A stretch of DNA of 33,330 bases from Candidatus Nomurabacteria bacterium (GTDB lineage Bacteria; Patescibacteriota; Minisyncoccia; Phycocordibacterales; UBA9973), in contig JAHFNO010000017.1 of NCBI GenBank assembly GCA_023267275.1, positions 1-33,330 of the forward strand, read 5' to 3'. The position numbers and the translations under genes are program-made. Below, piece by piece: positions 23,400 through 30,272 of this stretch. The notes beneath the pieces are model-generated. The model was not told the origin of the DNA. It ran no database searches and worked only from the letters and a program-made list of their open reading frames with translations. How positions within the stretch are numbered: position 1 is the stretch's first letter; each line of letters opens with the position of its first letter.

Positions 23400-24785
23400 A
23401 TGGAACATTCTAAAGAAGAAGCGAATAACGAACTCGAAAAAGCATTTGAAGTGCCAGCAAAAATTCTTGAAGAGGGAATTGAGATTGTTGTAAAAGAAGA
23501 AAAAATCTTGATTAGCAAGAAACCTTTTAAACTTGCTGAAGAATACTGGAATACACTTGGCCCAGGACTCACCACTGGTGCTGCAGATGATGATCCTTCG
23601 GGAATCGCCACCTATTCACAAACGGGCGCTCAATATGGCTCACAGCTATTGTGGCTTGCATGGTTTACATTTCCGCTCATGGCTATCATTCAGGAAATGT
23701 GCGCGCGTATTGGCGTGGTCACCGGTCACGGACTCGCCGCAAACATTCGTCACAATTATCCTCGCTGGACGTTGTACCTTATTACATCGCTCCTTTTTAT
23801 TGCCAACACCTTAAATATCGGTGCCGACCTCGGAGCGATGGCGCAAGGAGTGCAACTCGTTTTTCCATTCATCAATTTTGCACTTCTCGTAATTGCATTC
23901 GGAGTCCTGTGTTTGGTACTACAAATTTTTACTACGTACGCTCGCTATTCAAAATATTTAAAATATTTGGCATTCGCATTACTCGCGTATGTTTTTTCTG
24001 CATTTATGAGTCATTTGAATTGGTCTGTCGTTTTGCATGACACACTCATTCCATCAATAACATTCAGCCGAGATCAAATCTTTCTGATTTGTGGAATTTT
24101 AGGAACAACGATTTCTCCGTACTTGTTCTTTTGGCAAACATCGCAAGAAGTTGAAGAAAAAAATTTGCAAGGTGAAGAACATGAGCATACTTGGCACCAG
24201 CCGGTCGGAAAAAAGGAAATCAAACGCGTACGAAATGATATTTGGAGCGGAATGTTTTTCTCAAACGCCGTAATGTTTTTCATTATTGCAGCGTGTGCGG
24301 GAACGCTTTTTACTCACGGAATCAACAATATCACCACGGCAGCTGATGCCGCAGCCGCACTTCGTCCCTTTGCCGGCGACACAGCCTTTTTCTTGTTCGC
24401 ACTTGGAATTGTTGGAATCGGAATGCTCGCTATTCCAGTACTTGCTGGCTCTACTTCATACGCAATCTCAGAAAGTTTTGGATTTAAATTTGGGCTGTAT
24501 CGAAAATTGAAAGAAGCCTATGCTTTTTACGGAGTTATTATTATTTCCGTTATTATCGGTATTTTGCTCAATTTTATTGGTCTTGATCCCATAAAAGTAC
24601 TCATTTATTCAGCTGTGGCAAATGGAATTATCGCTCCATTTATATTGGTATTTATCGTAAAATTGAGTAGCAACAAGGCTGTGATGGGCGAGTACGCAAA
24701 CCGCAAGCGCGGAAAGGTGCTTGGCTGGTTTACCATCGGGCTCATGGCTATTTCTGGCCTTGCAGCCATAATCTCGTTGTTTTAG
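23400..24785 (+). CDS. Nramp-related divalent metal transporter
   Basis: 461 residues from the ATG at 23400 (a GTG at 23346 precedes the promoter and operator and is rejected). A 45-residue charged N-terminal tail is followed by about eleven transmembrane helices. The helix-1 motif, DPGN in classical Nramps, is DDDPSG (63-68), and the helix-6 MPH motif region is TTISPY (236-241), so the methionine that selects transition metals is missing. Nramp relatives without that methionine are known to include Mg2+-permeable forms; Mg2+ or mixed transport is a fair inference, especially beside a CorA-like protein. A histidine/glutamate-rich cytoplasmic loop (GEEHEHTWHQ) could sense metal. Confidence 0.85.
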   Translation: MEHSKEEANNELEKAFEVPAKILEEGIEIVVKEEKILISKKPFKLAEEYWNTLGPGLTTGAADDDPSGIATYSQTGAQYGSQLLWLAWFTFPLMAIIQEMCARIGVVTGHGLAANIRHNYPRWTLYLITSLLFIANTLNIGADLGAMAQGVQLVFPFINFALLVIAFGVLCLVLQIFTTYARYSKYLKYLAFALLAYVFSAFMSHLNWSVVLHDTLIPSITFSRDQIFLICGILGTTISPYLFFWQTSQEVEEKNLQGEEHEHTWHQPVGKKEIKRVRNDIWSGMFFSNAVMFFIIAACAGTLFTHGINNITTAADAAAALRPFAGDTAFFLFALGIVGIGMLAIPVLAGSTSYAISESFGFKFGLYRKLKEAYAFYGVIIISVIIGILLNFIGLDPIKVLIYSAVANGIIAPFILVFIVKLSSNKAVMGEYANRKRGKVLGWFTIGLMAISGLAAIISLF

Positions 24786-24792
24786 GGCTGTA

Positions 24793-24855
24793 TTTTCCCC
24801 TCCTGTAACCAAGAGGGGAGTTTTGTATAAGTGTACCCTAAAAAACGGGGTGGTT
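24793..24855 (+). repeat. Hairpin element copy F1 (left half of an inverted pair)
   Basis: CCCCTCCT-GTAACCA-AGAGGGGAG, a 24-nt spacer, then CGGGGTGGT. It faces copy F2 head to head across only a few bases, the same geometry as copies B and C but with no gene between. Confidence 0.8.
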
Positions 24856-24858
24856 CCT

Positions 24859-24917
24859 AAAATGCACCACCCCTTCTCGAGTACGATTCACCCCTCCTTA
24901 GTAAAGGAGGGGAAGCA
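24859..24917 (-). repeat. Hairpin element copy F2 (right half of an inverted pair)
   Basis: GCACCACCCC, TCTCGAGTACGATTC, CCCCTCCT / AGGAGGGG. Over about 58 nt it is the reverse complement of copy D (12125-12178) with only a few differences, showing recent duplication. Confidence 0.85.
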
Positions 24918-24931
24918 AATTTCAGTCTCAT

Positions 24932-24960
24932 TTGACACACAACTGTTTGTGATGTAATCT
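24932..24960 (+). promoter_or_regulatory. Sigma-70-like promoter
   Basis: TTGACA (24932-24937), 17 nt, TAATCT (24955-24960). The predicted start is about 11 nt before the ATG at 24978. Confidence 0.6.
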
Positions 24961-24977
24961 CAAAAAAACATTGAGAC

Positions 24978-25421
24978 ATGAACATGCAAGAAATTATTGC
25001 CAACACTGGCAGGATGCCACGGTCCGCGCAAATCCTCGCTTCCTTTCTTAAACAAACAGACGATGTACGCGCTTCTCTCGCTCGAAGTATAATACTGAAT
25101 CCGAGCTTAAAATTCACTTTTACAACAACTCAGGGTATTGGTGGACAGAACTCATTTCCTACCACTTTAAGAAGTCTTTTCGGTGAAGATAATTTCAAAA
25201 TTATGGTTGAGCTTCTTGACCCAAAAGACAAGGTAAGGAAAGATAACACACTAATTACCGATGGTATGTTTCTGACCTGTCTCCTGATAGTGAATGTGGA
25301 TCAGATACCACCCGAACTTGATGCGGATCAAACCAAATTACTGCTTGAATGTCAGGAAATAAGGAGGCTGTATTGGGAACAGGAAAATAGTGATGCTTTA
25401 AATTTTGCCGCAACGTTCTGA
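24978..25421 (+). CDS. Protein of unknown function
   Basis: 147 residues, soluble, no signal or membrane segment. The N-terminus (EIIANTGRMPRSAQILASFLKQ) looks helical; the C-terminus is acidic (ADQTKLLLECQEIRRLYWEQENSD). I recognise no family. The gene has a good TTGACA-N17-TAATCT promoter and its own terminator, so it is probably expressed alone. It lies between the inverted pair of hairpin elements and rplU. A second in-frame ATG at 24984 is an alternative start. Confidence 0.6.
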   Translation: MNMQEIIANTGRMPRSAQILASFLKQTDDVRASLARSIILNPSLKFTFTTTQGIGGQNSFPTTLRSLFGEDNFKIMVELLDPKDKVRKDNTLITDGMFLTCLLIVNVDQIPPELDADQTKLLLECQEIRRLYWEQENSDALNFAATF

Positions 25422-25446
25422 GTAATAAAATCGCACGTAATTAATT

Positions 25447-25479
25447 ATGAGGCTGTCAAATCGACCGCCTCATTTTTTT
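25447..25479 (+). terminator. Terminator
   Basis: ATGAGGC-T-GTC (25447-25457) pairs with GAC-C-GCCTCAT (25463-25473), one mismatch, followed by seven T. Confidence 0.8.
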
Positions 25480-25482
25480 GAT

Positions 25483-25510
25483 TTGACTTATGTTTTTTAT
25501 CGTGTAATAT
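25483..25510 (+). promoter_or_regulatory. rplU promoter
   Basis: TTGACT (25483-25488), 16 nt, TAATAT (25505-25510). The start predicted near 25517 excludes the ATG at 25511 and points to the ATG at 25520 as a nearly leaderless start. Confidence 0.65.
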
Positions 25511-25519
25511 ATGCCCTGT

Positions 25520-25840
25520 ATGACTGAATTCGCAATTATAGCTACAGGGGGCAAACAATATCCGGTCGCCGTTGGCGATGTTATCCGCGTTGAGACACTT
25601 CCAGGTGACCTTAAAAAAGGTGACAAGGTAGTTTTCGACCAAGTTTTGCTCGTTGATAATGGCAAAGACACAACAATCGGCGCACCAGCAATCGCAGGAG
25701 CAACAGTAGAGGCTATTTTCCAGACAGCAGGCCGAGCCAAGAAAGTTATTGTTGTAAAATACAAAGCGAAGAGTAAGTACCACAAGAAAAACGGTCACCG
25801 TCAGGGTTACTCAGAAGTCAAAATCTCAGCAATTAAATAA
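25520..25840 (+). CDS. rplU: Large ribosomal subunit protein bL21
   Basis: bL21 binds 23S rRNA in the large subunit. From the ATG at 25520 it has 106 residues: FAIIATGGKQYPVAVGD (the family N-terminal signature), the central KKGDKVVFDQVLLVDNG, and the basic C-terminal AKSKYHKKNGHRQGYSEVKI. An ATG 9 nt upstream overlaps the -10 box, so I do not use it. It ends at a strong terminator, and rpmA (bL27), usually the next gene, is not here. Length is normal. Confidence 0.96.
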   Translation: MTEFAIIATGGKQYPVAVGDVIRVETLPGDLKKGDKVVFDQVLLVDNGKDTTIGAPAIAGATVEAIFQTAGRAKKVIVVKYKAKSKYHKKNGHRQGYSEVKISAIK

Positions 25841-25848
25841 TCAAAAAA

Positions 25849-25882
25849 TCAGAAAAGCACCTAGAAATAGGTGCTTTTCTGA
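25849..25882. terminator. Terminator after rplU
   Basis: The 15-bp perfect stem TCAGAAAAGCACCTA (25849-25863) / 25868-25882 has a GAAA tetraloop; a T-run lies in the 3' arm. Confidence 0.85.
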
Positions 25883-25897
25883 TACCTTAGGGCTGTA

Positions 25898-25926
25898 TTG
25901 ACAAAAATAAATCAACATGATTTAAT
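25898..25926 (+). promoter_or_regulatory. Consensus-like promoter
   Basis: TTGACA (25898-25903), exactly 17 nt, TTTAAT (25921-25926). The -35 box coincides with the upstream in-frame TTG, which therefore cannot be the start codon of the following gene. Confidence 0.7.
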
Positions 25927-25966
25927 AGAGAAAAATAAGTTTGTTAATCACCTTAAAATTAAATGT

Positions 25967-26260
25967 ATGAAAAAGATAATTTTTGGCGTAATTTGCCTAT
26001 TTTTACTAGTTGTGGCGATGAAATTTATAGGATGTAATTATTCATTCATTAATTTTCTTAGAATTGAAGCACAAGGGATTTTGGTACTGGCTGTAATTTT
26101 TTCTCTTTTTGGCCTCTGCCTCTTTCTTCTAAGAGAACAAGATAAAAGTTTTTTGATAAAAGAAGCACACAGAGAAAGAAGGCGTAAAGAGAGGATTGAA
26201 GAGGCGGTAAGAAAAGGAGAAGACCCTAAGCAGATTGATTGGTATGAAAGTTATTTTTAA
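25967..26260 (+). CDS. Small membrane protein of unknown function
   Basis: 97 residues from the ATG at 25967, chosen because the upstream TTG (25898) is the -35 box. Two transmembrane helices (IIFGVICLFLLVVAMKFI and ILVLAVIFSLFGLCLFLL) are followed by a highly charged cytoplasmic tail (EAHRERRRKERIEEAVRKGE), probably helical. No family is recognised. A hairpin ends the gene, shared with convergent recR. Confidence 0.6.
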   Translation: MKKIIFGVICLFLLVVAMKFIGCNYSFINFLRIEAQGILVLAVIFSLFGLCLFLLREQDKSFLIKEAHRERRRKERIEEAVRKGEDPKQIDWYESYF

Positions 26261-26275
26261 CATCGTCTTTGACGT

Positions 26276-26306
26276 AATTTCCATAAGGTTTAACCTTATG
26301 GAAATT
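26276..26306. terminator. Bidirectional terminator
   Basis: AATTTCCATAAGGTT (26276-26290) pairs with 26292-26306, with A and T runs outside. It serves the small membrane protein and recR. Confidence 0.8.
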
Positions 26307-26307
26307 T

Positions 26308-26922
26308 TTAATTATGCGTTCTTGATTTGAGAGCAGAAGAAAGTGTTTCAGAGTCGGAATATTCAATTTCTGTACCAGTCGAAAGTCCTTTGCCGAGCAT
26401 TGAGACGGTGAATTTTTTGTCTGCGATTTGTTCAAGACGAACGAGTACGAGTGCCTCGGTGCGATCGCCATCTGGTGTTGCCGAAAGTGCGAGGATAACT
26501 TCTTTTAAATTCTTTTGTGATTCAGCTTCAACAAGTTTTGCGAGCTGGTCCAGGCGAATGTGCTGGTTGGCATCTTTTTCAATTGCTGGAGCAAGTCCGC
26601 CGAGCACGAAGTATGTTCCAGAATATGTGCGGGATTGCATAAAACGATCGCGATCGGCATCTTTTTCTACGACGAGAAGTAAAGTCTTGTCCTTTGCCGG
26701 GTCGGAACACACAGGGCAGAGTCCTTCAAGAATTTTTTCAGACAACGCAAAACAACGCGAGCAACGATGCACATTTTTTCGCAGTGCAGATATTTGTTCA
26801 GTCAGATCACGAACATATGCTTCGTCGGCAGTCGCAAGGAAATAGGCAAAACGCATAGCTTGTCGTTCGCCAATTCCGGGAAAGCGTTTGAAGAGTTGTT
26901 GAAGTCGTTTGAGGGTTTCCAT
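26308..26922 (-). CDS. recR: Recombination mediator RecR
   Basis: RecR works with RecO/RecF to load RecA on gapped DNA. The 204 residues show the helix-hairpin-helix (FKRFPGIGERQAMRFAYFL, about 11-29), the four-cysteine zinc finger (C54, C57, C69, C72), and the Toprim domain (LLVVEKDADRDRFMQSRTYSGTYFVLGG, ALSATPDGDRTEAL) with the C-terminal LGKGLSTGTEIEYSD. Complete and of standard length. dnaX and the nucleoid protein YbaB, usual neighbours, are not here; dnaB lies upstream on the same strand. Confidence 0.96.
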   Translation of the reverse strand: METLKRLQQLFKRFPGIGERQAMRFAYFLATADEAYVRDLTEQISALRKNVHRCSRCFALSEKILEGLCPVCSDPAKDKTLLLVVEKDADRDRFMQSRTYSGTYFVLGGLAPAIEKDANQHIRLDQLAKLVEAESQKNLKEVILALSATPDGDRTEALVLVRLEQIADKKFTVSMLGKGLSTGTEIEYSDSETLSSALKSRTHN

Positions 26923-27091
26923 ATAAAAATACTGGTGCTTGCTGTGTGGTGTTTGGTTTTAGGAATACGAATTGAATACTAACACCAAACACCATACACC
27001 AAAAACCTGACTACAACACGACAGAGTACTGTCCTGTTGTGATTTTACTATATAATTTTGCACCTTCGGTGCAATCTTTCAATTGATAAAA

Positions 27092-28486
27092 TCAAAAATC
27101 CACATCCGTAGCGCTGCCACTTGAAGCCGCGGCACTGAATGCATCTATATTGCCTTTTTCGATAGAGAGGAAGCTGGTTGTCTTTTCATCCATGTACAAT
27201 TCGACGTGGCCAGTCGGACCGTTACGGTGTTTTTCAATCATAATCTTTGCAATGTTTGTGCGATCGGAATCTTTGTTGAATCGATCCTCACGGTGAATAA
27301 ACATAACCACGTCGGCGTCCTGCTCAATAGATCCTGAGTCGCGAAGGTCGGAGAGACGAGGTTCACCACCGCGGGCTTCCACGGCACGAGAGAGCTGTGA
27401 GAGGGCAATGACGGGCACATCAAGTTCGCGTGCAAGTGCCTTGAGGGATCGGGAAATTTCTGTAACTTGGTTCACCATGCTGTCGTGCTGTTTTGTGGTC
27501 GACATGAGCTGCAAGTAGTCGATCACAATCATTCCAATGCCGTGCTCAGCTTTCATGCGACGCGCCACAGAACGAATGTGCACGATCGAACTTGATGGTT
27601 GATCATCAATATAAATCGGTGCTTTTGAAAGTCGGTCGAGCGCGTCGCGAAGATGTGCAAAATCTTGTCCACCGGTAGAAAGTCCACCAGTACGCAATTG
27701 CCATGCTGACACGCGTGATTCAGCGGCTAGCATACGGTCTACAAGCTGCTGTGAACTCATTTCCAAGGAGAATATACCAACGCCGATGTTGTGTTTTGTT
27801 GCTGCAAGGCGAGCGAAATCAAGAGCAAGTGTGGTTTTTCCCACGGATGGTCGAGCGGCGAGAATAACCAGGTCGGAATTTTGAAATCCGGAGAGCATAT
27901 TGTCGAGTTCTTTGAATCCGGTCGGCACACCACGAAGCAAACCTTTGTTTTCGTGCAATTTTTCCAAACGAGTCCACGCTTCTTCGAGCTGATTGCCGAG
28001 CGTGAGATATTTTCCGCGTTTTGGACTGTCAGAAATCGAAAAAATTTCTTTTTCGGCAATGTCGAGTACTTCTTCAAGCGCTTGTGTGCCAGAATCGTAG
28101 CCGAGCTCGGCAAGCTTGTCCGCAGCTTCGATGAGTCGACGGTAAATATATTTTTGTTCAACAATGTCGGCGTAATATTCTGCGTTTGTTGATGATGGTA
28201 CGGAATGGGTGAGCTCGGTGAGATAGCGAGAGCCACCGATTGCATCAAGCATTTTCTTTTCTTTCAGTTTGTGTGAAAGGGAAATGAGATCGATCGGCTC
28301 GTTCTTGATTGAAAGCTCGAGCATGACTTCATATATTTTTTTATGCTTGTCTGCGTAGAATGCTTCAGGAGAAATTTTGTCGGCAAGCTCAATGAGTGAG
28401 CCCGGACGAAGCATAATAGAACCGAGAACGGCTTTTTCAGAATCAAGACTCTGTGGTGGCACTCGCATTGCTCTTTCTTTAGACAT
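27092..28486 (-). CDS. dnaB: Replicative DNA helicase DnaB
   Basis: Hexameric helicase that unwinds DNA at the fork. 464 residues: N-terminal DnaG-interacting domain (VPPQSLDSEKAVLGSIM), linker, and RecA-like domain with Walker A RPSVGKTT (212-219), FSLEMSS, Walker B IGMIVIDYLQLM and the arginine/DnaB signature SQLSRAVEAR...DLRDSGSIEQDADVV. No intein interrupts the Walker A, a common site of insertion. Length is normal. An extended -10 (minus strand, TGATAGAAT, 28501-28493) ends 6 nt before the ATG, so the mRNA is probably leaderless. Confidence 0.97.
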   Translation of the reverse strand: MSKERAMRVPPQSLDSEKAVLGSIMLRPGSLIELADKISPEAFYADKHKKIYEVMLELSIKNEPIDLISLSHKLKEKKMLDAIGGSRYLTELTHSVPSSTNAEYYADIVEQKYIYRRLIEAADKLAELGYDSGTQALEEVLDIAEKEIFSISDSPKRGKYLTLGNQLEEAWTRLEKLHENKGLLRGVPTGFKELDNMLSGFQNSDLVILAARPSVGKTTLALDFARLAATKHNIGVGIFSLEMSSQQLVDRMLAAESRVSAWQLRTGGLSTGGQDFAHLRDALDRLSKAPIYIDDQPSSSIVHIRSVARRMKAEHGIGMIVIDYLQLMSTTKQHDSMVNQVTEISRSLKALARELDVPVIALSQLSRAVEARGGEPRLSDLRDSGSIEQDADVVMFIHREDRFNKDSDRTNIAKIMIEKHRNGPTGHVELYMDEKTTSFLSIEKGNIDAFSAAASSGSATDVDF

Positions 28487-28492
28487 GCATCG

Positions 28493-28501
28493 ATTCTATC
28501 A
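28493..28501 (-). promoter_or_regulatory. Extended -10 of dnaB
   Basis: TGATAGAAT on the minus strand; the hexamer TAGAAT (28498-28493) is 6 nt before the dnaB ATG. Confidence 0.6.
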
Positions 28502-28594
28502 CGTCAGATTTTTCATGAAAGATGGTCAAACTGCATAGACTGTGGTTAATCTGTGAGTAACGAAGATTTTTATGGGAAAATAATTGAAAATATG

Positions 28595-28793
28595 TATAAT
28601 CGAATACAAATAGTATGCTTGTCGATGTGTGAGCTATAAACCAATTACTCGGGTTTAGGCAGGCCCTTTTGTTCATCAGGTTTCAGAGTTATAACCGATG
28701 CTATTAACAGTCCGTGTACATGTTCTGCAATAGTAAATACGAATGGCCAATGGTTGGCCGGTAGATCACCGGAAAACCATTGGTTATTTTTTT
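28595..28793 (+). ncRNA. Candidate structured RNA or leader between dnaB and trpS
   Basis: This 411-bp gap has no ORF of note. TATAAT (28595-28600) could start an RNA near 28607. A rho-independent terminator ends it: CCAATGGTT (28747-28755) / AACCATTGG (28775-28783) plus CCGGT/ACCGG, then a T-run to 28793. Other pairings are possible: GGCCAA/TTGGCC (28745-28759) competes with the terminator stem, ATAAACCAAT near the 5' end can pair with ATTGGTTAT at the 3' end, and an imperfect hairpin GCTATTAACA...TGTT..AATAGT occupies the middle. This is the layout of a small RNA or of a riboswitch-like attenuator. I do not recognise it as 6S, SRP, RNase P, tmRNA or T-box. Confidence 0.4.
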
Positions 28794-28796
28794 GCC

Positions 28797-28839
28797 CCCA
28801 AACATCACCCATAGGAAATTCCTATGGGTGATGTTTGGG
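28797..28839. repeat. 19-bp perfect inverted repeat upstream of trpS
   Basis: CCCAAACATCACCCATAGG (28797-28815) pairs perfectly with 28821-28839, 5-nt loop, no T-run. It is too long for an ordinary terminator and resembles the palindromes in mltG and at 19021. Confidence 0.85.
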
Positions 28840-28842
28840 ATT

Positions 28843-28864
28843 ACGGAGGTCTTGCCTCCGTTTT
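28843..28864 (+). terminator. Third hairpin before trpS
   Basis: ACGGAGG (28843-28849) / CCTCCGT (28855-28861) with a T4 tail; it ends where the trpS -35 box begins. Confidence 0.65.
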
Positions 28865-28891
28865 GCCTAAAATTGTTCAGACAGGTATACT
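28863..28891 (+). promoter_or_regulatory. trpS promoter
   Basis: TTGCCT (28863-28868), 17 nt, TATACT (28886-28891), then 6 nt to the ATG: a leaderless arrangement. Confidence 0.65.
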
Positions 28892-28897
28892 AGAACT

Positions 28898-29962
28898 ATG
28901 AAAAAGACAGTACTTACCGGTGATCGACCAACAGGACGGCTCCATCTTGGACATTATGTTGGCTCAATACAAAATCGAATCAAACTGCAAGACGAAGCTG
29001 ATGCAGCTTTTTATATGATTGCCGACGTGCAAGCGCTTACTGATAATGCAGAAAATCCAGAAAAAGTGCGCGAAAATGTTTTGGAAGTAGCACTCGACAA
29101 TCTTGCATGCGGTCTTGATCCAAAGAAAACAACTTTTTTTATACAATCGCAAGTTCCGCAAATCGCTGAGCTTACGGTATTTTTTCTCAATCTCGTAACC
29201 GTTGCCCGTCTTGAACAAAATCCGACAGTAAAAGCAGAAATGGCACAAAAAGGATTTGTTATGAGTGATTCAGAAAACACTGAGATCAGAAAGTCTCTAC
29301 AGTATGTGGTCGCAAACGAAAAAATTCGCAATGTTCCGGCAGGATTCCTGGCATATCCGATCTCGCAATCTGCAGACATTCTTTTTTGTAAAGGAAATAT
29401 TGTACCAGTCGGCGAGGATCAAAAACCGGTTATCGAACAATGTAATGAAATCGTTGATACATTCAATCGTTTGTATGGAGAAACATTTGAGCGTGTAAAA
29501 CATCTCGTCGGTGACACACCACGACTTGTTGGTACCGATGGAAACGCCAAAATGTCTAAGTCACTTGGAAACTGTATTTACCTTTCTGATTCAAAAGACA
29601 CAATCGCACAAAAAGTGCAGTCGATGTATACCGACCCAAATCATATTCGTGTTGAGGATCCAGGTCAGGTAGAAGGCAATGTTGTTTTTACTTATCTTGA
29701 TGTATTTGATACCGATAAGGATGGCGTTGCAGAATTGAAAAAACAATATCAGGCGGGTGGACTCGGCGATGTTGTGCTTAAAAGGCGACTCACAGAAGTA
29801 CTTGAGGGAATGATTGCACCTATTCGCGCTCGTCGCGAAGAGCTGGCAAAAAATCCAGAGGCAATTATGAAAATTCTTGAAGCGGGAACAGAACAGGCAC
29901 GTCGTGTCGGTGAACAAACAATGAACGAAGTGCGCAAAGCGCTTCATATTCAATACTTTTAA
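28898..29962 (+). CDS. trpS: Tryptophanyl-tRNA synthetase
   Basis: Class I synthetase charging tRNA(Trp). The 354 residues include [17 protein letters not shown] (7-23) with the HIGH-type HLGH (16-19), the tryptophan-binding region ([27 protein letters not shown]), and KMSKSLGN. The C-terminal helices ([21 protein letters not shown]) complete the fold. Length is standard. It has its own promoter. The small membrane-protein gene starts 2 nt after its stop and is probably co-transcribed. Confidence 0.97.
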   Translation: MKKTVLTGDRPTGRLHLGHYVGSIQNRIKLQDEADAAFYMIADVQALTDNAENPEKVRENVLEVALDNLACGLDPKKTTFFIQSQVPQIAELTVFFLNLVTVARLEQNPTVKAEMAQKGFVMSDSENTEIRKSLQYVVANEKIRNVPAGFLAYPISQSADILFCKGNIVPVGEDQKPVIEQCNEIVDTFNRLYGETFERVKHLVGDTPRLVGTDGNAKMSKSLGNCIYLSDSKDTIAQKVQSMYTDPNHIRVEDPGQVEGNVVFTYLDVFDTDKDGVAELKKQYQAGGLGDVVLKRRLTEVLEGMIAPIRARREELAKNPEAIMKILEAGTEQARRVGEQTMNEVRKALHIQYF

Positions 29963-29964
29963 TT

Positions 29965-30210
29965 ATGAACATGATTATCACTGCCATTAAGATAGTGTTC
30001 ATCTCAATCATCTCGATTTTTTATTATCCGGTGAATACTTTTTTTCGTTTTTTTCAAGCACATTATCGAAAATGGAAAAAGGAAGACAGAATTTCTTTTT
30101 ACATTGCGACACCATTGTATTATCTTCTGTTTCTTATTTCCGCAACGCTTTCTATCCCGTTTGAAAACACGGCAATGGGAATGCATCCACCGCTTGAGAA
30201 ATTTAAATAA
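29965..30210 (+). CDS. Small membrane protein
   Basis: 81 residues with two hydrophobic segments (about 3-30, ITAIKIVFISIISIFYYPVNTFF, and 47-65, YIATPLYYLLFLISATLSIPF) separated by a basic loop (RKWKKEDR). No family is recognised. It starts 2 nt after trpS and is followed by a hairpin. Spacing and composition support a real gene; the function is unknown. Confidence 0.55.
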   Translation: MNMIITAIKIVFISIISIFYYPVNTFFRFFQAHYRKWKKEDRISFYIATPLYYLLFLISATLSIPFENTAMGMHPPLEKFK

Positions 30211-30224
30211 TCAATATCTTACTT

Positions 30225-30256
30225 CAAAACAGACCCTTTTATACGGGTCTGTTTTG
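30225..30256 (+). terminator. Terminator after the trpS unit
   Basis: CAAAACAGACCC (30225-30236) pairs with GGGTCTGTTTTG (30245-30256), 8-nt loop; the T-run is in the 3' arm. Confidence 0.75.
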
Positions 30257-30272
30257 TGTTAGATTTAACCGT

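Noticed and set aside
24782-25899. Repeated TTAGGGCTGTATT at 24782 and 25887
   Set aside because: It is a 13-base match at two gene ends; it may reflect local duplication, but two occurrences are too few to call a repeat family.
28607-28793. T-box riboswitch controlling trpS
   Set aside because: The T-box core (GGGTGGNACCGCG-like) is absent, no specifier loop is visible, and trpS has a good promoter after the terminators.
28607-28793. 6S, SRP, RNase P or tmRNA gene
   Set aside because: I cannot find the conserved core of any of these (for example the SRP GGAAG/AGCA apical loop, or the RNase P GAGGAAAGTC box).
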